Source: Chitinophaga caseinilytica
GTDB lineage: Bacteria > Bacteroidota > Bacteroidia > Chitinophagales > Chitinophagaceae
Length of the DNA: 64,000 bases
Assembly (NCBI RefSeq): GCF_038396765.1
Contig: NZ_CP150096.1
Coordinates: 1,099,001 to 1,163,000 of the forward strand
Direction: 5' to 3'
The notes under the pieces are model-generated. The model ran no database searches, was not told the origin of the DNA, and saw nothing but the letters and a program-made list of their open reading frames with translations. This document shows positions 51,127 through 63,707 of this stretch, piece by piece (position 1 is the stretch's first letter; the number at the start of each line of letters is the position of its first letter). Both the position numbers and the translations under genes were made by a program.

Positions 51127-53771
51127 CCGGATGCCTTCATATCGTTTTGCTGCTGAGGGCGCTCCGGTGCCTGGGGCTCCTGCTTCCGATATGGCTCGCA
51201 TCGCCGGCCGTGGCAAGGGATAAGGGGAAAGACGACCCTCCCGTGCTGTACGAAACGTCCGTTTACCTCGTGGTACAGGGGATCGGGGGGATAGAAGTGC
51301 CGGCACTGGTGAACGAAGACACCGCCTACCTTTCCGTTGCCGACGTATTCGATTTTCTCAAGGTCAAACACAGTTATTCTTCGATGAGGGATTCGCTGAT
51401 GGGATATTTCGTTGCAGAAAACAATCCTTACATTATCGATATGACCGGCCAGCGGATCCACTACCAGGACAAACATTTCCTCCTGCATCAATACGACGTG
51501 ATCCGCTCCGAAACCGGTTTTTATTTAAGGCTGGAGTTTTTCGGTTCCGTGTTCGGCCTTCCCTCGAAATTCAATTTCCGTAACCTTTCCGTTCACATGA
51601 ACGCCACAGTGGAGCTGCCGGCCGTCAGGGAGCTGAAGCGCCAACAAATGCGCGAAAACATGCGGCAGTTGCGGGGCGAGCTGAAAGCGGATACGGTCAT
51701 CAAACGGTCGTGGCCCCTGTTCCGGTTCGGAATGGCCGACTGGTCGGTCATCACCAACCAGCGAGACCCCGGCGGCAACGACACCTGGCTGAACCTCCGC
51801 GCAGGAGCAACGGTCGCCGGCGGTGAAGCCACCGTTTCGCTCAATTACAATAACTACGCAAAGCAACAGGGCGACGATTTCAAGAACAGCAACATCATCA
51901 AGCCCTTCGACCACCGGCAACAATATTACCGCTGGCGATACGTAGACAACGACCAGCGCGCCCTGCGGCAGGTGGTGCTGGGCAAAATTTTCATTCCCAC
52001 CATTTCCTCGCTGTTCGACCCCGTGGTCGGCGTGCAGGTGACGAACGCGCCTACCACTTACCGCCGCTCTTTCGGCACGTATACCCTTTCCAACGTCACC
52101 GAACCCGGCTGGACGGTGGAGCTTTACGTCAACAATGCTTTGGTGGATTACACGACCGCTGATGCCAATGGATTATATTCCTTCCAGGTGCCGCTCGTGT
52201 ACGGGAATTCGCAGGTGCGGCTGCGTTTTTACGGGCCCTGGGGCGAGGAAAGGATGCTGGAAGAAAACGTGAGCATCCCCTTCAGCTTCCTTCCCAAGAA
52301 CGAATTCGAATACACTGCCAGCGCGGGATATGTGGAAGATTCCGTCCACAGTTTCCTCACCCGCGCGCAGGGCGGATATGGCGTCACGAAATTCCTAACG
52401 ATGGGCGCGGGCGTGGAATACAAAAGCACCATTCCCGGGAACAATACCATCCCCTTCGTGACCACCTCCGTGCGGCTGGCCAACAACCTGCTACTGAGCG
52501 GGGAATACGCGCATGAAGTGCGCGGAAAAGGCCTGCTGTCGTGGCGATTGCCCGCCAATATCCAGATAGACGCGGAATATACGCGCTACAAAAAAGACCA
52601 GCGGGCGATCATTTACAATTTCCGGGAAGAAAGGAAACTCTCGGTCGCGAAGCCGTTCTTCACGAAAGGCATGTCCATTTTTTCGCGCTTCACTTTCAAC
52701 CAGCTTATCTCTGAGTATACCCGTTACTCCACGACGGAGCTGCTGCTTTCCGGCGCGGTGGGGAAAGTGGGCGTGAGCGTTTCGAACTATGCCGTTTGGG
52801 TGCGGGATACCGATCCTTTCATTTACAGCAACGTCGGCCTGTCGCTCCGGCTGCCCGGCAATTTGCTGGTGATGCCGCAGGTCCAGTATGGCTATACCGA
52901 CGGCAAGTTCATTTCCGCGCGCTGCGAAGTAGGCCGTTACATTTTCAGGCGGGGGTATCTCAATGTGGCGTACGAAGAGAATTTCCGCGGAGGCGTGCGC
53001 CTGTTCCAGGCGGGATTGCGGTGGGATTTTGCTTTCGGGCAGATGGGCCTGTCCGTTTTAAAAGGCAATAAATCCACCACGGGCGTGGCGTCGATGCGAG
53101 GCAGTTTCGTGCACGAAGGGAAAACGGGCTACACGGCTTTCAGCAACCGCAGCCAGGTGGGAACGGGCGGGCTGCTCCTTTGCGCTTTCCTCGACCTGAA
53201 CGGCAACAGCAAAAGGGATAACGGGGAACCACGCGTGCAGGGGCTCCGGATGTCCGTGAACGGCGGCAGGCTCATCCCGCGGCTGGAAGACACGGCCGTG
53301 CTCATTATGGAAATGGAGCCCTATGCGCGGTACGTGATGGACCTTGGCAGAAGCAGTTTCGACAATATTTCCTGGAAAATCAGGAACCCCATCATCAGCG
53401 TCATGGCCGAACCTAACCAGGTGAAGCTGGTAGAAGTGCCCGTGGTGGTGGTAGGTGAAGTGACGGGGCATGTTTTGTTCCAGGACCACGACCGGCGCCG
53501 CGGCATGGGCCGCATCCGGGTGGATTTCCTCCGGGAAGACGGGACCGTTTTCACGTCGGTGCTGTCTGAGCAGGACGGTTTCTACAATTTCCTCGGCCTG
53601 CCGCCCGGCAACTACATCGTAAGGCCAGATCCCGGGCAGTTGAAAAAACTCGGTCTGGCGGCCGTTCCCGCCCAAATACCCGTGCAAATCGACGCAGGTC
53701 GCGAAGGTGATGTGGTAGACAAAGTGAAGTTCGTGCTCCAGCGGGTCTCGGAATCGGCCGTCCGGTTTTAG
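51123..53771 (+). CDS. Usher-like outer-membrane assembly protein
   Basis: 882 residues. After a signal region, a domain with LYETSVYLVVQGIGGIEVPALVNEDTAYLSVADVFDFL resembles the N-terminal part of alpha-type ushers (CooC-like). A beta-barrel of alternating strands follows, interrupted by a plug-like small sandwich (VELYVNNALVDYTTADANGLYSFQVPLVYGNSQVRLRFYGPWGEE, about 330-375). The C-terminal part has a Ca-type loop (LDLNGNSKRDNGEP, near 683) and a carboxypeptidase-regulatory/SdrB-like sandwich (GHVLFQD, DGFYNFLGLPPGNY, near 780-850). Ushers thread chaperone-bound subunits through the outer membrane. The ATGA overlap with the second DUF4402 gene and the nearby chaperone support that role. Confidence 0.78.
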   Translation: MTGCLHIVLLLRALRCLGLLLPIWLASPAVARDKGKDDPPVLYETSVYLVVQGIGGIEVPALVNEDTAYLSVADVFDFLKVKHSYSSMRDSLMGYFVAENNPYIIDMTGQRIHYQDKHFLLHQYDVIRSETGFYLRLEFFGSVFGLPSKFNFRNLSVHMNATVELPAVRELKRQQMRENMRQLRGELKADTVIKRSWPLFRFGMADWSVITNQRDPGGNDTWLNLRAGATVAGGEATVSLNYNNYAKQQGDDFKNSNIIKPFDHRQQYYRWRYVDNDQRALRQVVLGKIFIPTISSLFDPVVGVQVTNAPTTYRRSFGTYTLSNVTEPGWTVELYVNNALVDYTTADANGLYSFQVPLVYGNSQVRLRFYGPWGEERMLEENVSIPFSFLPKNEFEYTASAGYVEDSVHSFLTRAQGGYGVTKFLTMGAGVEYKSTIPGNNTIPFVTTSVRLANNLLLSGEYAHEVRGKGLLSWRLPANIQIDAEYTRYKKDQRAIIYNFREERKLSVAKPFFTKGMSIFSRFTFNQLISEYTRYSTTELLLSGAVGKVGVSVSNYAVWVRDTDPFIYSNVGLSLRLPGNLLVMPQVQYGYTDGKFISARCEVGRYIFRRGYLNVAYEENFRGGVRLFQAGLRWDFAFGQMGLSVLKGNKSTTGVASMRGSFVHEGKTGYTAFSNRSQVGTGGLLLCAFLDLNGNSKRDNGEPRVQGLRMSVNGGRLIPRLEDTAVLIMEMEPYARYVMDLGRSSFDNISWKIRNPIISVMAEPNQVKLVEVPVVVVGEVTGHVLFQDHDRRRGMGRIRVDFLREDGTVFTSVLSEQDGFYNFLGLPPGNYIVRPDPGQLKKLGLAAVPAQIPVQIDAGREGDVVDKVKFVLQRVSESAVRF

Positions 53772-54979
53772 CGGTTGCGGTAGTGTGATTTGATGGATTT
53801 CCGCGCGAAACGGACGTATTTGTTGCGATAGACGAAAAACAGGTAAATGGTGGCGAGGAAAGTGACGCCGGCCATGATGTAGAATACTTTGGAGAAGTGC
53901 GAAGGATCGTTGCCGTACCATTCGGCGGAGAAGAACGCCCCCAGCCCGATGCCCGCTTCCAGGGCAATGTACATGCTGCCCAGCGCGCGGCCCCTGTGCT
54001 CGGGCAGCCCCAGATCGATCGTCCAGGCCGTTACGGCCGGAGAATTCAATCCCAGCGAAACCCCATACAGCAAAGCGCCCGTCAACAGCACCGCCGGCGT
54101 ATGCGCCACGCCGATCACCACCATGGAAATGGCCATGAGCGTGGCCGAGATTTTCAATATGGGGACGCGGCCAAACCTATCGGAGGTTTTGCCGGCCAGC
54201 AGCCGGATGCCGATGGAACTGGCGGTAAAGAAAGTGAAGAAAAGCCCCTTATTCTGCAAGCCCAGGAAAGCACTGAAATCCGGAATGATAGTGAGCAACG
54301 CGCCGTAACTGAAATAAGTGAGGAAAGTAATGACCACAGGCGCCATCACTGCAGGTTCGAATATCTCGTGACGGGAAATTTTAAGCAACGCCGGCCGGAA
54401 GCTCTGCCGGTTGTGCAGCGTTTCCTTCATACCGATGAGGATCACGACCGACAATAACGCAAAAACCGCTGAAATCTGGAACATGGTCACGATGCCCCAG
54501 GCGTTGGCGATGGAACCACCGATGGAAGGTCCGAGCGACAATCCGATCGTACTGGCCAGCCCTACCATGCCCATGGCCTCGCCCCTGCGGTTGAAAGGTA
54601 CCATGTCTGCCACGTAGGCCGACGTGCCGGTGGGCTTGAAGCCGGTCGAAAAGCCGTGGAAGAAGCGCAGCAGCAGGAAAGCGCTCACACTGCTCACCAG
54701 CGGGTACAACAGGCTGCAGATCACGCAAACCACGGAACCGAAAACCATCACAGGGATCCGGCCGATAGTGTCTGTCAGTTTTCCGGAGAAAGGCCGGCTC
54801 AGACCGGCCATGAGGGTGAAAAGCCCGATGATGTAGCCTTTATAGTCGGCGCCGCCCAAACTGGTCAGGTAGGCCGGCAATTCGGGGATCATCATGTTGA
54901 AACTGGCGGAGAAAAGCAGGTTGCTCAGGCAAAGCAACCCGAATTGAAGCGTGTAAATCTTCCCACTCGACTGGTCCAT
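53768..54979 (-). CDS. MFS transporter
   Basis: 403 residues with twelve predicted helices in two halves. The first half has the MFS signature GLSRPFSGKLTDTIGRIPVM (D-R-x-G-R-like loop 2-3); the repeat of it in the second half is RLLAGKTSDRFGRVPILK. Both loops are typical of drug:H+ antiporter-type or sugar-type MFS; the substrate cannot be told. Its 3' end overlaps the usher gene by 4 bp (convergent), and it lies 69 bp beyond thiH on the same strand, so a role in thiamine-precursor export or import is possible but unsupported. Confidence 0.88.
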   Translation of the reverse strand: MDQSSGKIYTLQFGLLCLSNLLFSASFNMMIPELPAYLTSLGGADYKGYIIGLFTLMAGLSRPFSGKLTDTIGRIPVMVFGSVVCVICSLLYPLVSSVSAFLLLRFFHGFSTGFKPTGTSAYVADMVPFNRRGEAMGMVGLASTIGLSLGPSIGGSIANAWGIVTMFQISAVFALLSVVILIGMKETLHNRQSFRPALLKISRHEIFEPAVMAPVVITFLTYFSYGALLTIIPDFSAFLGLQNKGLFFTFFTASSIGIRLLAGKTSDRFGRVPILKISATLMAISMVVIGVAHTPAVLLTGALLYGVSLGLNSPAVTAWTIDLGLPEHRGRALGSMYIALEAGIGLGAFFSAEWYGNDPSHFSKVFYIMAGVTFLATIYLFFVYRNKYVRFARKSIKSHYRNR

Positions 54980-55048
54980 ACCGCAAAGTTAGCCTCCGCG
55001 AAGCAATTCCAACCGATTGTCAAAGAAAATTGTCGACCGCCCCGCTTT

Positions 55049-56167
55049 TCACGCCCCAAAGTCGTCCCAATCCTTCCAGACAGGGCTGTAGCCGTGGCTT
55101 CTGATCATATCGGCCACCACGGCCGGACTGCGCTCGTCCGAAATCTCGAATTGCTCCAACGACGAAGGTGCTACCGCATAACCTCCCGGGTTGGTTTTGC
55201 TGCCGGCGCTCATGGTGGTGATCCCGAGCGGAACGAGGTGGTCGCGGAAGCGGGGGCTTTCGCGGGTGGAAAGGCTTAATTCCACGTCAGGGTTGAAAAG
55301 CCGGTAGGCGCAGATGAGTTGCAGCAGTTGGCGGTCGCTCATGATGGATTTTGGCGGCAACCCGCCAGAAAAGGGCCGCAGCCGCGGGAACGAAATGCTG
55401 TAGCGGGTTTGCCAGTACGTCCGCTGGAGGTAATCGAGGTGCAGCGCGGTGAAGAAACTGTCGGTCCGCCAGTCTTCCAGCCCGATCAGCACACCGAGCC
55501 CGATTTTATGGATGCCTGCCCGCCCGAGCCTGTCGGGTGTTTCAAGGCGCCATCCGAAGCTGGATTTCCGTCCTTTCGGGTGATGTTTTTTATAATCTTC
55601 TTCGTGATAGGTTTCCTGGTAAACGAGCACGGAATGCAGGCCCAGGGGTTTCAGCGCACGGTAATCTTCCTCTTCCATCGGCTGTACTTCGATCGATAAC
55701 TGCGGGAAATGCTGTTTGAAAACGGGAAGCGCGCGTGAGAAATAGTCCATGCCCACGGTTTGCCAGGCTTCGCCGGTCACGAGCAACACATGTCCGAAAC
55801 CCATGGCTTTTACTACATCTATTTCGCGGAGCATTTCGGCGCCAGTGAGGGTTTTGCGGCGAAGGGGGTTGTTCAGGCTGAAACCGCAGTACGTACAAAT
55901 GTTCTGGCATTCGTTGGAAAGGTATACGGGTGCGTACAGCTGGATGGTTTTGCCGAAGCGTTGCTGTGTGAGTTGCATGCTGAGCGCGGCCATGCGTTCG
56001 AGGTAAGGCGCGGCGGCGGGAGACACGAGGGCCATGAAATCGTCTAGCCCGCGGCGGGGCTTGTTCAGGGCGTTTTCCACGTCGGCCGGCGTTTTGGCGT
56101 AGATAGCGTTTTTAACGGTGTCCCAATCGTACTGCCGGAAAATATTTTCGAAAGAATGTGTTTGCAT
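55049..56167 (-). CDS. thiH: 2-iminoacetate synthase
   Basis: 372 residues. ThiH is a radical SAM enzyme that splits tyrosine to dehydroglycine for the thiazole ring. Motifs are CQNICTYCGF (CxxxCxxC), HVLLVTGEAWQTVGMDYF, IEVQPMEEEDYRAL, LVYQETYHEEDYKKHHPKGRKSSF and ISFPRLRPFSGG. It is the last gene of the thiamine operon, 3 bp after thiG. The presence of ThiH rather than ThiO indicates the oxygen-independent route. Confidence 0.96.
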   Translation of the reverse strand: MQTHSFENIFRQYDWDTVKNAIYAKTPADVENALNKPRRGLDDFMALVSPAAAPYLERMAALSMQLTQQRFGKTIQLYAPVYLSNECQNICTYCGFSLNNPLRRKTLTGAEMLREIDVVKAMGFGHVLLVTGEAWQTVGMDYFSRALPVFKQHFPQLSIEVQPMEEEDYRALKPLGLHSVLVYQETYHEEDYKKHHPKGRKSSFGWRLETPDRLGRAGIHKIGLGVLIGLEDWRTDSFFTALHLDYLQRTYWQTRYSISFPRLRPFSGGLPPKSIMSDRQLLQLICAYRLFNPDVELSLSTRESPRFRDHLVPLGITTMSAGSKTNPGGYAVAPSSLEQFEISDERSPAVVADMIRSHGYSPVWKDWDDFGA

Positions 56168-56170
56168 CGT

Positions 56171-56965
56171 TTAGTTGGCTACGTTATTTTCCACTGTTTC
56201 ATCCAGGAATGCGAGAACGGGACTGCTGGCTTGTGCGCGGGTGCCGGCGACGGGCAGTCCCGCGAGGTAGGCGCTCCTTCCCGCCTGAACTGCCGCTGCG
56301 AAAGCGGCGGCCATGGCCACGGGATTTCCGGCCACGGCGATGGCGGTGTTTACCAGCACGGCGTCTGCCCCTAGCTCCATGGCGGCGGCGGCGTGGCTGG
56401 GCGCGCCGATGCCCGCGTCTACCACTACCGGTACCTTGCTTTGTTCGATGATGATTTCGAGGAAATCTTTCGTGCGCAGGCCCCTGTTCGAGCCGATGGG
56501 CGCACCCAGGGGCATCACGGCTGCGGCCCCGGCAGATTCCAGGCGTTTGCAGAGCACCGGGTCGGCATGGATGTATGGCAATACGATGAAACCTTTGGCG
56601 GCGAGGGCTTCCGTAGCGGCGAGGGTTTCAATGGGGTCGGGCAAGAGGTAGCGAGGGTCTGGATGGATTTCCAGTTTCAACCAATTGGTTTCCAGTGCTT
56701 CGCGCGCAAGTTCGGCGGCGTACACGGCTTCGCGGGCGTTGCGGACGCCGGAGGTGTTGGGCAACAGCCGGAATTGCGGGTGACGGAGGTGTGCGAGGAG
56801 GTTGTCGGGTTGATGGCCGGCGTCTACGCGCTTGAGGGCAACGGTCACGAGTTGGGAGCCCGATGCGAGGAGGGCTTGTTCCATGACGGTGAGGTCGCCG
56901 AATTTTCCGGTGCCGGTGAAGAGGCGGCTGGTGAAGGCCTGGCCGGCGATTATGAGTTCGTCCAT
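56171..56965 (-). CDS. thiG: Thiazole synthase
   Basis: 264 residues, full length. ThiG joins deoxyxylulose 5-phosphate, dehydroglycine and the ThiS thiocarboxylate to build the thiazole. Landmarks are [78 protein letters not shown] and [30 protein letters not shown]. It overlaps thiE upstream by 16 bp and leaves 3 bp to thiH. Confidence 0.96.
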   Translation of the reverse strand: MDELIIAGQAFTSRLFTGTGKFGDLTVMEQALLASGSQLVTVALKRVDAGHQPDNLLAHLRHPQFRLLPNTSGVRNAREAVYAAELAREALETNWLKLEIHPDPRYLLPDPIETLAATEALAAKGFIVLPYIHADPVLCKRLESAGAAAVMPLGAPIGSNRGLRTKDFLEIIIEQSKVPVVVDAGIGAPSHAAAAMELGADAVLVNTAIAVAGNPVAMAAAFAAAVQAGRSAYLAGLPVAGTRAQASSPVLAFLDETVENNVAN

Positions 56966-57567
56966 ATGCTATCGAGGATTTGTTGCACGAGGGATTTTTT
57001 ATCCGGTGCGTGGGTGATCAATCCGGATACGGCGATGCCGTAAACGCCGGTGTCGAGCAGCGCGGGAATGTCTGTTAGCAAAATGCCGCCGATGGCGATG
57101 ATGGGCACGTTGGGCCGGGCGGCCATCAGTCTGTTGTAGCCGGCCAAACCGAGAACTGGACTGAGTTTTTCTTTGGTGGTCGTGAACCGGAAGGGGCCGT
57201 AACCGACGTAGTCTGCGCCTGCTGCGGCGTGAGCGAGCGCATCTTCGGGAGTATTGGCGGTGCCACCGATGATGGCCTGTGGCCCGGCGATGGCGCGGGC
57301 TTCGGCAACGGGCATATCCTGCAGTCCAACATGGACGCCATGTGCGCCAACGGCTTTTGCGATGTCGGGATGGTCGTTGATGGTGAGTGTTGCGCCGTAT
57401 TGGCGGCAGATGTCCATGGCCTGGAATGCCGCGGCGGAAGCATCGCCGTTTTTCACGCGGAGCTGGATCCAGCGGCAGCCGGCTTCGCAGGCGGCGAGGA
57501 TATTATCGGCGTGCGATGCGGTGGCCGTTTGTTGCGAAATGTAAAGTAGTCGTTCCAACTTCATCAT
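56950..57567 (-). CDS. thiE: Thiamine phosphate synthase
   Basis: 205 residues, the usual ThiE length. It couples HMP-PP with thiazole phosphate. Motifs are [43 protein letters not shown] (pyrophosphate-binding ND and HVG), [12 protein letters not shown] and [20 protein letters not shown], then PIIAIGGI. It is the canonical one of two ThiE-like proteins in this operon; the other (58442-59203) is the TenI-like member. Confidence 0.95.
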   Translation of the reverse strand: MMKLERLLYISQQTATASHADNILAACEAGCRWIQLRVKNGDASAAAFQAMDICRQYGATLTINDHPDIAKAVGAHGVHVGLQDMPVAEARAIAGPQAIIGGTANTPEDALAHAAAGADYVGYGPFRFTTTKEKLSPVLGLAGYNRLMAARPNVPIIAIGGILLTDIPALLDTGVYGIAVSGLITHAPDKKSLVQQILDSIWTNS

Positions 57568-57689
57568 GTTTTCGGAGAATTTCTCGGTTTTTGTAATCGG
57601 GCGGAATGTTTGAAACCCTGTTCAGCATTTGTTTTCAAGTGTGTTATGGTGACCTCCGATTTTCGGAGCACGAACACGCCCCTGATTTT

Positions 57690-58441
57690 TCAATCGGGAA
57701 TTTGTCTAATATGCTTTCGTTCCGGCGCATGCCATCCTACCAGTTCCGGGCTGCTCACCAGGTAGCGGTAGGTGTAATCCTTTCCCGCGCTGCAGGCGGC
57801 TTCCAATGGTAGTCCGCTGGCTAAGGCGGCGGTGATGGCGGCAGAGAGCACGCAACCGGAGCCGTGCTTCGGGAAGGCGTTGCTGGCGACCGGGGCGAAG
57901 TCTGTTGCGGAATCCTGGTGAAAGAGGGTGTCTACACCGGGTTTCAAGGGCCGATGACCGCCTTTGAGCAGCACTGCACAATGTTGAGCCATTGCTTTGG
58001 CGCCGGTTTCGCCGTCGGGAAGGCCGCTCATGGCTACGGCTTCATCGTAGTTCGGTGTGAGCAATGTCAGCGAGGGAAGTACGGATGCCCAATGCGCGTG
58101 AATGGCGTTATGGAAAACATAACCGGCCGAGGCGCGCAGCACGGGGTCGAGCACGAATGCGATGCCGGGCCGAACGGCGCGCAGTGCGGCAATTACTTCC
58201 GCGATCGTTTCGGGGTGCGAAACGATGCCGATTTTACAGTAATCCACGGGGTATTGCTGCACGAGTGGCAATGCCTGTGCGATGATATTATCGGCGCTGA
58301 TCCATTCTACACCGAGGAATTCGGAGTCGGTTTGAACGGTGAGCGCGGTGCAGACGCCGAGCCCGCGGAGGTGCCAGGCTTCGAAGGTTTTGATATCGGC
58401 GAGGAGGCCTGCTCCTCCCGAGGGGTCGAGGCCGGCGAGGC

Positions 58442-58457
<16 letters not shown>
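57690..58457 (-). CDS. thiD: Hydroxymethylpyrimidine (phosphate) kinase
   Basis: 255 residues, full length. ThiD phosphorylates HMP and HMP-P. Motifs are MSLAGLDPSGGAGLLADIKTFEAW, GLGVCTALTVQTDS, FVLDPVLRASAGYVF, LTPNYDEAVAMSG and KHGSGCVLSAAITAALASGLPLEAA (ribokinase-family anion hole, G-S-G-C). It overlaps the TenI-like gene by 16 bp upstream; 122 bp separate it from thiE downstream, the only appreciable gap in this half of the operon. Confidence 0.96.
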
Positions 58458-61738
<3,281 letters not shown>

Positions 61739-61942
61739 TTATCCACCCTGAGTGGCCTGGATGATGGTCACCTGATCGTCTGGTACAAGCAGGGTACTGG
61801 GCCAATCTGGCCTGGGTATGACCCTTCGGTTCACCGCTACGGCGATACCTTTGCCGGTTGAAAGCTGAATAAACTGTAAGAGCGCAGTAACGGAGGTTTC
61901 CGGCTGCACCGCATAAAGTTTATTGTTTACAAGCACTTCCAT
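61739..61942 (-). CDS. thiS: Sulfur carrier protein ThiS
   Basis: 67 residues, a ubiquitin-fold sulfur carrier that ends in QGG, with the C-terminal Gly-Gly that is adenylated and thiocarboxylated. The body has VLVNNKLYAVQPETSVTALLQFI, GIAVAVNRRVIPRPDWPSTLLVPDDQVTIIQATQGG, as in other ThiS. It is the first gene of the operon, just after the TPP riboswitch. No thiF is found in this window, so the adenylating enzyme must be elsewhere. Confidence 0.95.
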   Translation of the reverse strand: MEVLVNNKLYAVQPETSVTALLQFIQLSTGKGIAVAVNRRVIPRPDWPSTLLVPDDQVTIIQATQGG

Positions 61943-62007
61943 GTTTGCAAGGAATTTAAGTGAAACAATAAACTTTAAGGATGTGAGAGAAGGAGTTCAG
62001 TATTACT

Positions 62008-62087
62008 TTTCCCTACGGCAGTGTGAACTGCATCAGGTACTGAGGGTATCATCTCAGTTTTCCCGTTTCCGGGAAAACACCCCTAAA
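62008..62087 (-). promoter_or_regulatory. TPP riboswitch (thi box)
   Basis: On the minus strand the RNA reads from AGGGGTG, through the pyrimidine-sensor arm CTGAGATGATACCC, to the pyrophosphate-sensor arm GTACCTGAT, then CAGTTCACACTGCCGTAGGGA. These are the invariant parts of the thiamine pyrophosphate riboswitch (CUGAGA, ACCUGA, GGGA closing P1). A small hairpin TTTTCCCGGAAACGGGAAAA sits in the variable P3 position. It controls thiS and hence the whole thi operon, most likely by shutting off translation or transcription when TPP is plentiful. Confidence 0.93.
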
Positions 62088-62094
62088 GTGATTA

Positions 62095-62126
62095 CAAATC
62101 TAAGCGTTGATGAAACAATTTCCAAA
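62095..62126 (-). promoter_or_regulatory. Promoter of the thiamine operon
   Basis: TTTG (62126-62123), a 20-bp spacer and TAGATTTG (62102-62095) on the minus strand give a perfect Bacteroidota -33/-7 pair. Transcription would begin at about 62088, exactly at the riboswitch. Confidence 0.8.
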
Positions 62127-62333
62127 TGCATCCCGATCCGACAGCTTTTGCGGGTTAACTGCTTATCTTTTGTAAGGGGATCATCTGCAGCATTTCAGCG
62201 GAATAACCGTCGTTGAAAGTTCCCTGTTGCGGCGGGGCCGGTAGTCTCGAAAAATATTCCGCCCAATATCCTCGCAGGTAGAAATCCTGCACGGATTATT
62301 CGCGCCATCGAGACACAACCACCTGTTTAGCAT

Positions 62334-62341
62334 TATCTTTG
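62334..62341 (+). promoter_or_regulatory. Promoter -7 element of the lipocalin-like gene
   Basis: TATCTTTG fits TAnnTTTG exactly and lies 26 bp before the start at 62368. No TTTG is found at the -33 distance. Confidence 0.4.
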
Positions 62342-62367
62342 ATATGATATAGTAAACAACCATTCGT

Positions 62368-62856
62368 ATGACCCGTATCCTCCTGCCAGCGATCCTCCTC
62401 CTCGCCGCCGCGTGCAACAACGGCGAAGGTGAAGCGCATAAAGACAGTGTAGCCGTTACCGGAAGCGACACCATCTTCATCGAACGGCCGCTGGAACCCG
62501 CCGTGGCATTGGATTCGGTTCATATCGACTCCTCCCTCGTGCCCGGCCGCTGGGTACAGCCCGCCGAAGGGGTAGACACCCTCCTCCTCGGGTTTCAACT
62601 CAAAAAAGGCGGCAAAGCCTCCTCCATCCAGCTGGAATCCCTCAAATACCAATCCTGGAGCCTCCATAAAGACACCCTCCTCCTCCACGGCCTCGCCGGA
62701 TACTCCAAAGCCGACACCACCTTCCTGCAGACAGACACCCTCCTCATCCGGGAACTCTCCGATACCGCCCTCCGCGTCCACCCCGTAAACGCCGCAGAAG
62801 GCCATATCGAAACCTTCAAACGACAAACCTCCACTTCCACCAAAAAACGCCGGTAA
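62368..62856 (+). CDS. Lipocalin-like lipoprotein
   Basis: 162 residues with lipobox LLAAAC (Cys16). The mature chain has VPGRWVQPAEGVDTLLLGFQLKKGGKASSIQLESLKYQSWSLHKDTLLLHGLAG and DTLLIRELSDTALRVH, the pattern of Bacteroidota lipocalin-like domains (GxW at the first strand, then repeated beta strands). The usual job of such proteins is binding a small hydrophobic ligand at the outer membrane; the ligand is unknown. It has a C-terminal basic tail (TSTKKRR) not typical of the fold. Confidence 0.75.
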   Translation: MTRILLPAILLLAAACNNGEGEAHKDSVAVTGSDTIFIERPLEPAVALDSVHIDSSLVPGRWVQPAEGVDTLLLGFQLKKGGKASSIQLESLKYQSWSLHKDTLLLHGLAGYSKADTTFLQTDTLLIRELSDTALRVHPVNAAEGHIETFKRQTSTSTKKRR

Positions 62857-63420
62857 CCACGAGCTTCATCCCCGGAAACATCACGTCAGCAAGCTTTCTG
62901 CAGATTCCACCAAAAACATTTCACCGGAAATTCCTCCCCGCGGGTTTTAGGGCGAAGTAACGCAAATCTGTTTGCGCAGCGGAACGATAAAAAGTCAGGA
63001 AACCCAAGCCGGTCCACCCCGAGCAATGCACGGTGGAATTCGATGGATCCGCTATGGTAAAGGTTTTCGGGTGAAGTAAGCCGCGCCTGGCAGCAGGAAT
63101 TCACGAATTTGGGGCAACAGAACGCAAAAGCAAAAACAGCCCATTCCGACGAAATTCCGCCGAAAATTCTCCGTTTGCTCGTAAAAGGAATGAAATTCAT
63201 CCGCCGGCTACCTTTCCAGGTGGCGACTGCATCATCAGCGTTGTTTCATGGATATCGGGATAGGAGGACCGGCCTTTCGGGTTACACAGGGTCGCTTCGG
63301 CCAGGGAGTCAACAGGATAGTAACGCAAGTTCCCCGTTCAGGATTCGGGAGGTTCTTCATCAGGCGGGTATGGTTTTCACCATCGCCTAAGAGAGGAACT
63401 TGCGGTCCAGCTTACGCTGT
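62857..63420. other. Intergenic region without a supported gene
   Basis: About 560 bp. Two loosely similar segments lie about 119 bp apart (GGTTTTAGGGCGAAGTAA at 62943 and GGTTTTCGGGTGAAGTAA at 63062). Open frames on both strands (62886-63200 minus, 63109-63390 plus) lack codon or protein features. It may be a decayed gene or repeat remnant. Confidence 0.5.
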
Positions 63421-63675
63421 TTACAGGTTATACATTTGCCAGATCCCGATCGCAGTGGCTACGATCGCCAAAAACAAACCGGCAACGGTCATCTGCAATT
63501 CATCAATATTCTTGCGGGCAATAACGGCCGAAACCACGCAAAGCGTAACCCCCGCCGAGCCCATGTAAACCGATGCTTCGGGCGATTTAGTGATGAAAGC
63601 GAACGCAGCGGCAACTACGCCGATGAAAATGGATGCAAAACCTGCAATCTTGGGCAGACTTGTTGGGTGGTGCAT
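63421..63675 (-). CDS. Small three-helix membrane protein
   Basis: 84 residues from the ATG at 63675 (MHHPTSLPKIAGFASIFIG). Three hydrophobic segments are predicted: IAGFASIFIGVVAAAFAF, VYMGSAGVTLCVVSAVIA and LQMTVAGLFLAIVATAIGIW, joined by a short charged loop RKNIDE. The family is unknown to me. The longer frame from 63765 adds a Gly/Arg-rich stretch that is unlikely to be translated. It lies 32 bp downstream of the fatty-acid-hydroxylase gene. Confidence 0.65.
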   Translation of the reverse strand: MHHPTSLPKIAGFASIFIGVVAAAFAFITKSPEASVYMGSAGVTLCVVSAVIARKNIDELQMTVAGLFLAIVATAIGIWQMYNL

Positions 63676-63707
63676 TGTGTACGAATTATAAGTGATCAAA
63701 AAATTGG

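Noticed and set aside
62886..63200. A 104-codon minus-strand frame
   Set aside because: Cys/Phe-rich, non-natural composition with no signal peptide or domain; it looks like chance opening in non-coding DNA.
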